Assembly (NCBI GenBank): GCA_024734495.1
Contig: JALMQS010000906.1
Span: forward strand, 310,001-374,000
DNA length: 64,000 bases
From: Forficula auricularia
Lineage: Eukaryota > Arthropoda > Insecta > Dermaptera > Forficulidae
Reading direction: 5' to 3'
This document shows positions 42,876 to 54,500 of the stretch, in pieces. The number at the start of each line of letters is the position of its first letter. Position 1 is the first letter of the stretch. The notes beneath the pieces are model-generated. The model saw nothing but the letters and a program-made list of their open reading frames with translations. It was not told where the DNA came from and searched no databases. The position numbers were made by a program, and so were the translations under genes.

Positions 42876-44421
42876 CAGTGTTTCTCAATCTGGGTTCCGG
42901 GGAACCCCAGGGTTCCACAAAGGGAGGTTTGGGGTTCCCCCGTCTAGGGGTCAATAAAAGAAAAAACATAAAAACAAAAATAGTAGTTAGTAGTATCACC
43001 CTTGAAAAAATTTGTCATGTAAAGAAAAAAATACTAAATTTATAGTCTAAGTATTGTATTATAGTCAAATAAAACCATTAAAACTTAAGAATGCGATGAA
43101 CATCACAATTATTGTCTCAGTGATACCATCTTTGTAGCTCTAAAGTTCCTTAACTTTCTTATAATACAACGATTACGTTACATTAGTAAAAAAATGAAAA
43201 CATAATTTAAATTGTTTTGTTATAAAAGTAGCATGATGTTGATATTTTGACGAAAAATTAAATTTCTCATATTTAAGTGCTAGGGGGTTCCGCAGAAATA
43301 AATGAGTAAATCCAACTTATTTTGCATTTTTTTACCTAAAAATTTTAAAATATAACTTTATCGCACTCCAACAATAATAATATATATAAAGAATTGAGTA
43401 TCTATTTGAGAAAGAAAGATTGAGTTTTTTCTCAAAATCAACTTGTGACATGAATCAATTAATTTTATGAACATGTTTTGGTCATCCTACATGCAATATA
43501 AACTTATCTATTAATATCTTTGATAAATGACCAAAACATGTTCATAATAATAATATAGTTTTGTGGCTCAACTATCTATAGACCAATTTCTAATAATGGT
43601 CATGAATTAAAAAATATTTTTCAATTTTTTTATGATTTTTCCTATTCAGGTGTGACAATCAAGGGGACGGAATTGACATTAGAGAATTTTGATTAAGTAA
43701 TATAGGCAGAGTCTGGCTTAAAAATATAGAAGGTTACAATTTACTAAAAGTAAAACACAAGTAAGTTTTTTTAAATAAATATTTTTATGTGGCTTGTTAT
43801 CACAGGGACGGAAATGACACTTATGAACGACATAATTAATCACTACCTTTATGAAGTCATTTTTCTGTGTTACCATATGAATAAAATTAACACCACTGGT
43901 TGCTATTAACAAACCAACTCACCAGCTGACAATAGTTTCTCTCTTGACCATTGCAGTGATGGCGAGAGTTAAAATCTAAAACTTTATTGGATGCGGAATT
44001 GACACAGTGTCTTTGGACAATTTTAATAATTTTTTCTAACAAAATTTTACCAACTAAAAATACTTTATTAAATTATATAGTCTTCATTCATCTTTTTTAT
44101 ATTTAGGTGATATTTTATTCAGTCATATCTGAACATTTTTCAAGTAAATACACGGGTTTGAAGATTTAAACAGTCAAATTGGACAGTGGACGGAATTGAA
44201 TTTTTGTAGATTATTTGAATTGAAAAAATATGAAATTGAGTAAAATGGAAAATTTATGGGTGCAACAATAAATGTATACAATTAAAGACTATATTAAAAA
44301 TGGAAAATTTATCTTAAATTGGAAAAAAAACCTAGTGGACTTTACAATGCAAAATATGTTGGATTTGCTCAAATATAAGTGCTCTAGGGTTCCTCGCTCT
44401 ACAAAAGGTTGAGAAACACAG
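42876..44421. mobile_element. hAT element, coding part decayed
   Basis: CAGTGTTTCTCAATCTGGGT and AAGGTTGAGAAACACAG are inverted. Flanks ACTTAGTT and ACTTAGAT agree at 7 of 8 bases. Inside, GACGGAATTGAC-like words recur at 43668, 43807, 43993 and 44171, and a hairpin around ATGAACATGTTTTGGTCAT lies at 43467-43545. No transposase was recognised. Confidence 0.78.
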
Positions 44422-44599
44422 ACTTAGATGGAAATCAACTGGTGTGTGTGCAACACGATTTTCACTTACAACTTTTCCTTTTAAATCATCCTAGCAAATT
44501 TCTTTCCCTTTTCAAATAAGCCCCTATAGTGTTTCAATTGAAAAAAAAACAATACCCATTATAGAACTTGTGTTACTTTTAAATTTGAACAGCTAGAGG

Positions 44600-44685
44600 T
44601 TTTTCACTTCAAATTGAACATTTTACAAATAAAATTCTCAATTTGATTTTTAAAATGTTCAATTTGAAGTGAAAAACTTGTATTA
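44600..44685. repeat. Short hairpin
   Basis: TTTTTCACTTCAAATTGAAC pairs with GTTCAATTTGAAGTGAAAAA around a short centre. No known family. Confidence 0.5.
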
Positions 44686-45423
44686 CTAAAAAAATAAAAT
44701 AACCCCACCTTCAAATAAGGGGTTACAGGGGGTATGTCGATTTTGACCAAAAGCTTACCATACCGTAGCTGGTTAATTCTTAAATTTTAAATTTCGATGC
44801 TCTTTGATGCTGAGAGAACGGTACACCCACTCGCTGACCATTGAATTTTCTGATGATTTTCGACTCTGACACCCACAAAACCAGTTTAAATTTTCCTAAC
44901 TTAGTTTCTATAGTTTAAGGGTATCTAATAGTATCATTTGGAGTTGTCCGAGTGAAATTATCTTTAAGTTTTGGGGATAGTCTTAGCAAATTAAACCTCC
45001 CGAAAGTAAATGCATTATTTTCCCAATTTTTTATTGCTTTTATTGGATTATTGTTTATTTTCAAGGTTCAATTAATAGATGGTTCTGCTTTTTTGATTCA
45101 AAATCCACATTAAATTCTACACTTTTAATCATGAGAATTTGACCCAAGACTGATCGGAGTAGTTAGCAAACTTTAGTATAAGCTAATAGTTCCTGATGTA
45201 TAAATTTAATTATTTCCATAATTACTAGATTTGGAGTAATATAGATAATAACAATGAATATTGTTTGTCCTCGTTTCAGAATGCATTGAGATGTGCATAT
45301 TTCTTCAGCTGCTATGGTATTGATAAAGAACGAATTTTTTCATTAATCATACGAATGATATAAATAATTCAAAAATAGAAACGATTCATGGTTATAATTA
45401 GTTGCTTTCATGGTCAACTTTGT

Positions 45424-45434
45424 TTTATTTTATT
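45424..45434 (-). terminator. Poly(A) signals for DEK
   Basis: Two overlapping AATAAA hexamers on the minus strand (45424-45429 and 45429-45434), about 85 bases after the DEK stop codon. Confidence 0.55.
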
Positions 45435-45516
45435 TATGGTAAGTATACAAGGTTATTTAGACATAAGATATAAATTAGATAATACAATGCTTATAATTGC
45501 TATAAATTAAACAAAA

Positions 45517-48500
45517 TTAACTTACAGATTTTACTGTTGTTTTAATGAAGGCTTTCTTATGTGCAAGATCAAAATCAGGATAATGAGCATACACTTGTTC
45601 ACAGACTGTTTTCATTGTAATTTCTTCAAGATTCGCTCCTTCAAGTATTTGCTTAACATATGTTTGAATTTCATCGTCCTATATAATTTAAAATGTTATA
45701 GTATTAATTATTATTGCATTAACTATATTTAAAATATAATCTATAAATTATATATTAAATATAATTTACCGTAGGTGGAGTTTTGGACTTTTTCGCTTCA
45801 GGTTCTTCCTTTTCGCTTTCATTATCTTCTTTTTCTTCGTCACTAATTTCATCAGATTTACGTTTTTTTAGAGCAGTCTTTTTATTAGAAGCCAGTACTT
45901 TCAAGCCCTTTTTTCCTTTTCCTTTTTTGCCTGGGGCAGGTTTTTCTTCGTCAGATTCTGAACCTTCAGATAAGTCCCTCTTTTTTCCTTTTCCTTTTTT
46001 GCCCGGGGCAGGTTTTTCTTCGTCAGATTCTGAACCTTCAGATAAGTCCTTCTTTTTACCTTTTCCTTTTTTGACTGGGGCAGGTTTTTCTTCTTCAGAT
46101 TCTGAACCTTCAGAAAAGTCCTCCTTTTTTCCTTTTCCTTTTTTGCCTGGGGCAGGTTTTTCTTCTTCGGATTCTGAACCTTCAGATAAGTCCTTCTTTT
46201 TTGCTTTTCCTTTTTTGACTGGGGCAGGTTTTTCTTCTTCAGATTCTGAACCTTCAGATAAGTCCTTCTTTTTTGCTTTTCCTTTTTTGACTGGAGCAGG
46301 TTTTTCTTCTTCAGATTCTGAACCTTCACTAAAGTCCTCCTTTTTTCCTTTTCCTTTTTTGACCGGGGCAGGTTTTTCTTCGTCAGATTCTGAACCTTCA
46401 GATAAGTCTTCTTTAATTTCATCTTCTACAGAATCGTCTTGATCATTTTCTTTTTGTTTATTTTTTGTTGAATTTTCAGAGGCTGCTTTACGTTTTGTGG
46501 ATTTCTTAGTATCTTCTTCTACAATAGGTTCACTTTCCTCTTCATCTTCTTCTTCTTCGTGTTCTGGTTCTTCCTCTTCTGATGAATTTCCAGCTTTTTT
46601 TGTAGAACGTTTGGTTTTACTTGATGAGAGATAAAAAAAATAGATTAAAATTACATTTTTTATAATAATAGATAAATTCAAAAAAGCAAATCCTTAATGA
46701 AAATTAATATTGACGAAAATCTCGATAGAGGTAGTTTTTTCTAGATATGAGTTGCTCAGAAGGCCATAAACCACACTCGATGAAAATTGATATTTTTAAA
46801 ATCGTATCTCCACAAGAAAACATATTTAGAAGTAATAAAAACTAATCCCTAGTGAGAAAAATAGAAGGAATAAAATATTTTGTACTAAAAAATTTATTTT
46901 TTATACAACAAATAAGTTTTATTCTTTCTTTAGTATTTTTAGTAACGTGTCTTGAAGTGTCATTTTGAGAGAGACAGAAAATCTTAAGTTAGTTCTTCCA
47001 CGACAATCCACACAAAAAGTTTTAGCCTCGTAACCACTCTATACACATGAACGGTGCTAAAATTTTAGGTTATGTTTTTGTAACATGACTGTACTTTTCA
47101 CACTACTATATTCTCTTTATGAATGGATCGTTTCCAAGCCAATGAACTTATATCCCTTCCACTAAAAATAATCGCTCAATATGTTTTTTTTTTATTTTTC
47201 ATCAATACTACGAAGTAAATAATTTCAATTTTTTTTTTAGGTTACTCCAAATATATTATTCTAACAAATATTAGTTTTTCATCAAGATGGTGAAAGTCCT
47301 TCAATGAAAAAAAATATAATAATGATGATCATTTTCCCACCCTTTCTCAATCTACCATATGTAAAAAATTTCATTTTTAATTTCAATTATTTCAAGTTTG
47401 GTGTGGTAAATCGTCTTCAAATTTTAACAGTGTGTTTATTATGTTTTTAATGACTTATATTCCAAGTTTCGAAGACTTCTTGAATTTTGTCAAAGAACTA
47501 CTTTAAAAGAAAAACCATTCGAATCTAGATCTATTGATAGATAATTGTCGAGGAACAAAATATTTTTTCCTATAAGAATAACTTTTAATTCACGGTTAAT
47601 AAGCGCCTCTAGAGGTTGCTGATTTTCGCCAAGAAACTTGCTTTTAAATTTTATTTAATATATAAAGATACTAACCTTCCCTTTTTACCCTTTTTGTTAT
47701 TATTTTTGGATCGTGTTGAAGAGGAAGTATTTGGAAGAGGTTTGCCTGAATCCTTAGGTTCCATCAAAAATCCAAGCATTCTTTCCGCAATATCAATTGA
47801 TGCACCCTTTTTCATCAGATCTAATACATCACATAATTCTTTCAACTGTTTCATTTCAAATTTTTGAATAAATGCAAACTTCTTATCATACAAATCAGAA
47901 TCTTTTTTAAATTCAAACCCGTTGAATTTTCTAATGTTATGTTTGATATGTGAAGGTTTAAGAGGATTTCTATTAAATAATACTCTATGTAAAATTTTGA
48001 GATCTTCTGTTTTATATTTCTGAAATAATAAAAATAATAAATTATTAGTTTAAATTTTTTTTAAATTAGTGTTTTAAAGAATATTTACCAATAATTTTGC
48101 TTCGATTCTAGGAATTTTTCCAAGAGCAGTTCCTTTTCCATGAGGAATTTCCAATCCAATTTCAAGTTTAGCTTTAGCTTCGGATGTAAATCGTTGAACT
48201 TTTTTCCGTTCTCTAGTTCCGGTTTGTTCAAGTGGTTGATCTAATAGAGGAACTATAATATAATAAAAAAATCTTATTATGTAATTTTAAGTGAAAAGAA
48301 TAGCTTATACGGACGAGGGTATATATACTTTAATTAATTTATATATATTTATTAGGGTGGTTCTTATTTTGGGTATTTTCGAATTTTTACGCTGGCAGAG
48401 GGTCATATGGTTAGAAATAAAAAAAAATATCTTCCAAGTTTCAAGTCCCTATCTCAATTTTAACCTGTGCCCCAGAGCGAAGCAAATTTCCCATCTAAAT

Positions 48501-51500
48501 AACATGGGGTTTTTGGCATTGAACGATCAATTTTTTATTCCGCCCAAAGTAATATTGCAAAAAACTTGAATCTCTGTAAACTTTACCCTTATAATAGTAG
48601 CTATCCTTCAGAGTTTTTTCAGATTTTTAGTTATTATAATTTTGGAGTTACAACTAGATAAAATACTGCCATATCTTAGTGTTAGTAAGTTATAGACTCC
48701 AAAATTATAATAGCTACAAATCTGTGAAAATTCTAAGGGATGGCTACTATTATAAGGATAAAGTCTACAGAGTTTCAAATTTTTTGAAACATTACTTTGG
48801 CCGGAATAATAAAATTGATCGTTCAATGCCAAAAACCCCATGTTATTTAGATGGGAAACCTGCATCGCTGTGCGGTACTGGTTAAAATTGAGAAAGGGGC
48901 TTGAAACTTAGGGGATATTTTTTTATTTATTTCGAACCATATGAGCCCGTGCCAGCGTAAAAATTCGAAAAATACCCAAAATAAGAGCCAACCTAATATA
49001 TATATATATATAAATTGATTAAAGAAATAGTCTAATATGAGATCATCAGACTAACTATATAAACCTCAAACAAATTTAAAGTTTGTCCCAGTAAATTTAG
49101 ATTTAATAAACGATTCAAAAATTATTTTTTGATTTGACCAATTTTTCATAATTTTAATAAATATTTATTTGCAATATGATATTTTTGAGTTTTTAAATAA
49201 ATTTATGGATTTAATTACTCGAACACTTGAGAATCTCAATGAAAGCATTTAAATAAAGATATTTTCTACATTTTCGAACCGGAAGTTCTCATCTAATCTA
49301 ATCAGTTGTCCGCATTGGGAATACAATCATTTTGGTACCAAGTTCTTGAATTATCGAGGATATTGGAATCCAATTAACTCGAGGCTCCCAACATGGGGAA
49401 CACACCCTACGGTGGGAAAGTGTGTTTTTTTTAAGGGAGCATTTCGAGAAGGTATATAGTCATGCTAAATAGTCCAGGCAAATTGCTTGAAAAAATGGCA
49501 TATACAGGAAATAAATCCCGGTAAAGATTTTATTGCTGGAATACCTTCATTGGTACTCCAATATTACTACTCTAAGTTTTTCCCCAAATCTGTGTTGTGG
49601 AAATTTTTCTACGCGCCTCAAAATGAGAAAATTTCGGAGTTTTTTAAGTTTTTCTTGAATAACTAAAACGACTTATCAAATCAAAAAGATATCTATTAGA
49701 CAAATTAAAGCTCTTTTAATTACGCGTAAAAATGAAAATTTCATCTATTTAGGTTCAGTAGAACCGCCTGTCAAAAAACTGCCCCTGGGATTACTTTTGA
49801 ATGTCCCTAAAACTCGCACTTCTTTCGATTTCTCCCCATTTTGACCATGAAGGAACACGTTTTCGACAAAGACGACTCTATACATTTTTAAACTAGATTA
49901 AATTTGCTACAATTTAAATAAAGTTTCATTCTAATTGAATAATGGTAACATTAGGGTGAAGTTTTAAAAAAATGCAATTTTTTGCAAAAAATCGCAGTTT
50001 TTCCTTCATAGAATGAAAAAATCATCCTAGAAACTTGATTCCTAACTCATTCTCAAGTAAATTTTGATGACTTGAACGTTTACTTGGACGACTCTTATTA
50101 TAAAACTCCTAGATTTATAGATATCCAGTATTTTCCGGACAGGATATGGTCCGAATCCCCAAACGTTCAAGTCAACAAAATTTCCTAGACAATGAATTAG
50201 GAATCAAGATTCTAGGATGAGTGATTCTCATTTTATAAAGGAAAAACTGTGATTTTTTGCAAAAAATTGCGCATTTTTTCAAAACTTCACCCTCATGTTA
50301 CCATTATCCAAATAGAATGAAACTTTATTTAAATTATAGCAAATTTAATCTAGTTTAAAAATGTATAGAGTCGTCTTTGTCGAAAACGTGCTCCTTCATG
50401 GTCAAAATGGGAAAAAATCGAAAAAAGTATGAGGTTTAGGAATATTCAAAAGTGATCCCGGGAGCTGTTTTTTGACAGGCGCTAGTACCAGTTCTACTGA
50501 ACCTAAATAGATAATTTTTTTTTATCATTTTACGCTTAATTTAAAGAGCTTTAATTCATCTAATAGATATCCTTTTGATTTGATAAGCCGTTTTAGTTAT
50601 TCAAGAAAAACTGAAAAAACTCCGAAATTTTCTCATTTTGAGCCTCGTAGAAAAATTTCCACAACACAGAATTGGAGGAAAACTTAGGGTAGTAATATTG
50701 GAGAACCAATAAAGGTATTACAGCAATAAAATCTTTACCGGGAATTATTTCCTGGGGCCGGGGGTTGGGCACGGTTGCATGGTGCGAGGGTTTGAAGGGG
50801 GTGGGAGGATGGGGTTCGTGGGTTAGGGTGCGGATGGAGTTGAGGTGGTGGTGTGGGGGCGGGGGTTGGGTTTCGGGCGGTCTGGTGGTTGGGAGTGGGT
50901 GGGTGAGGGTGGGGTTCGTAGGCTGGAGGTCCAGGGGGCGTGCACCCTGGCCAGCAAGAGGGCCGCCGAAGGCGGGCCTTGCAGCTAGTATTTCATAAGA
51001 GAAGGTAAGGAAGATCATGATAAAAAAGAAATGGTTGGGAACTAATGAAATATAGAGAAAAAAATCGTTCCCCTCGTACGGAGAAAAAGGTTAATTCTTA
51101 TCTTATTATGTTAAAAACAATGATACTTTAGAAAAGTCAATGAATAAGTCGGAATCGGATCCATGTCTAGTCAGCAAATTTTTATCGCTGACGCCTCATT
51201 AAATGTACAGCAAGGCAGTTGAAATTATCCTATGACATTAATAGAGAAGGTACTACTTAATAAAGAGAATATGGTTCGAGAAAATAGAACTTTCGCTCTA
51301 ATGAGACATTTAAGGAGGTCCTTTCGCCCCCAATGTTAAATAAAAAAATATTAGATTATAACTATAACTTATTTTTTTATCATAGTTTAAGTCTCTATCT
51401 CTGATTTGGTGAAGTTTCAAACACACATTAGCGAGCAAATTTTTGAAAATGTAAACATTTTCTTAGTCTTATAGAAAATTAAGATCTTGACACTTTCTCT

Positions 51501-54500
51501 TGAATTATATTACTATTAGTTGAATAGATAAAGTTAAAAAAAACTAAAAATTAGCTTTTTTGTGTGCGATTTTTGAGTTTGAAAATTTTAATCTTGTTTT
51601 TGAAACTGTATGTACTCTTCGATTTTTTTTGATAAGTTTTTATTTCAAACTTCTATTCTTGTATTCATTCTACAAATTGTAAGACCGGGTTGATAGTGTT
51701 GGATAATTACTATTTTTTTCGATTTTCGAAAAAATTTTTTTCGCTTTTAACCATTATTAAAATCACTTTTTGGTATTGAGTTCTCTTTTTTTAGTTATTT
51801 TGAATTGATTTTTATACATTTTTATCGTTAACAGGTGTTTATAATAAATAATTAGTATTTTAGTTTGTTAAAAGAAAAATCAAAAATGGGGGAAAAAAAT
51901 AGTAATTTATAAGTTTAAAATAAAAAATTATCAAAAAAATCGAAGAGTACATACAGTTACAAAATCAAGATCAAAATTTTCAAACTCAAAAATCGCATAT
52001 AAAAACGCTTTAAATAATTTTTTGTATTTTTTTCTAAAAAGTTTGTACAAAAAACAAAAAATATCAAAATTTTTTTTTGAATTTGGACCATTTTTGAAGT
52101 TACGAACGAAAATCCGAAATTTGATATCTTTTAAACCGGTTATCAAAAAAAATTTCAAAATTTACCAGGAAGAGTTTTTTTTAGATGGGTACTAAAAAAT
52201 GTCAAAAATGAAGGAATTCAAAAATTAAAATTTCTCAAAACGTCCAATTTGGCGTGGAATGCCTCTTATATAGGTAGGGAATCCTTGGTTATATGAGATG
52301 GACTCGCATTTGGTCGATTTATTTTATTTCCTTCCAAACCATTTTTTTAAATGTTTAAAATTTATCACTAATCATGTGTTGCCTATAAATTTTATAAAGA
52401 TCTATATCTTTATAAAATTTGCTGCGAGCAAAGTCATCAAGTTTGTTAGAAAATAAAGTGAAGAAAATTTTTTCTTTTTTAGAAACTTTTTAAAATTTAA
52501 AATACTAGTTAAGTTTCAGATAAATAGATGCTTGTTTAGCACGACTCTATATTTCGGGGTATAAGCCCATCTTCAGGAGTTCACAAAGGATAGTGAATAC
52601 AAAAATAGAAAAATGTTTTACTAGAATCATCAGAAATTAAAATAGCCATTGCAAATGATAAAAAAATTCTAAATAACCAACTTGACATTAAGAAACAACT
52701 AATAATAGACATCTATATTAGGGTGGAGTGAAAAAGACTAAAATCAAAAATTTGAAACGGCCGTATGCGGAAAAGTTGCCTAATACAAAGTCTATTTATA
52801 ATACAAAATCTCAGCTAAATCAAATTATATCTAAGGTGTCTCTTCAAGTGTCTATTGCGCCGGTTCGTCGCTAATGCACTTTTGACTCTGACTGATGAAT
52901 TCTCTCTGAAAACCGCCGAAAAAATGCCCTGCTCAATAAAAATGCACATTGCACAAGCTAAAATAATTTTAATCGACGTTAAACATTCCAAATGTTAAAT
53001 GAGTTTCTGGCTGGCGCTAAATTTTTGAGGGACTTAAAGCTACGAAAATTGTGGATTTTTTTCATATTTTGCTTATAACCCGAAAATCATGCGTCCTACA
53101 GAAAATTTTACTCCTATCAAAATGAAAGAGCATAACATTACGCGTCGAATAATCTACTTATAAGTTACTAGAATCATCAGCCGTTTAGCCACAATCGATC
53201 GTCAAAATAGGCAATTTTTACCTAAGTGAATTATGCTCATTAGGTGGTCACAAGAAATATCTCTTTAAATTTTTTCGTCGCTGACCCCCAGAATTGTTAC
53301 CAATTGGCTAAAAAACGAGATTGGCAATCATTCATCTTAATTGAACAACGGTAACCAGTGCCGCAATGAGATTAAAAAAATATAAATATAAAATGAAAAC
53401 CCCTCATCCTAGAAACTTGATTCTTGTCTCATTTTCTAAGAAATTTTGTTGTCTTGAAGTTTAGCCACTTTTTTGTTAAAACTATTAGATTTGAAGATAT
53501 CCAGAATTTTCCAAGACAGGACATGATCCGACCTTATTGCGGAACGGGTTACCGTTGTCCAAATTCGAAAAGTGATTTCTTATGATCACATAATGAGAAT
53601 AATTCACTTTTACGCAAAAACTTGCCTATATTTGACGATCGATTGTGGCTAAACGGCTAAACTGATTATAACTTTTCAGTAGGTTATTCAACGCTATTCT
53701 ATGCTCTTTCATTTTGGTAAGAGTAAAATTTTTCGTAGGACCCATGGTTTTCGACTTATAAGGAAAAATCTGAAAAAAGTCTCAAATTTTCGTGGCGGCA
53801 AAGGGGCACCTTAAAGATTGCATCGTAGGAAGTTCAAATTTCACACACATGATTACACTTATAGGTGGCAACTTTTCCGCATACAGCCTAATAAATTGAG
53901 CAATTTTTTTTTTTTTTTTTTTGGGGGGGGGGGGCTTTTTCGCTCCACCCTAATGAATATATATCTAAACAATACCACCTACACATACCTTTCATTCATT
54001 TCTATTTACAAAGTTCCAAGTACTTCCCAAGCTTCAACCTTTCTTAATCTTAAATTTAGACAAATGTACTTTAACCCTTCCCCCTCTCACCTTGTCTCCC
54101 CCTTCCCTTATTGTTAAAATTAAGAAATAACTTGTAAAACATTTTTGTATTTTTGTATTCAGTATCCTTTGTGAACTCCTGAAGATGTAGTTATACCCCG
54201 AAATATATATATATAGAGTCGTGCTAAACAAGCATCTGATCTTTTATTTATGTGAAACCTACCTAGTATTTTAAAGTTTCTAAAAAAAATTTTCTTTTCT
54301 TTATTTAATATGTTTCACCAAGAACCTACACCATTCTCCCTTAACAAAATTTGTTTGAAAAGTTTAGAAATCTTCACATCCGGGACAGTGCATTTTCTAA
54401 TCGGCGTTTAAAAAAAGGAGGGAAATAAGTTTTCTTTTCGTATTACAAATAATCATATTATTTTAATAGTGATTAGTTTTTAATACAGAGAAATGGAAGT

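Noticed and set aside
45783..46442. 219-codon plus-strand frame (SSSDSEPSDKS repeats)
   Set aside because: Exact antisense of the DEK exon 5 repeats; DEK exon borders and phase support the minus strand.
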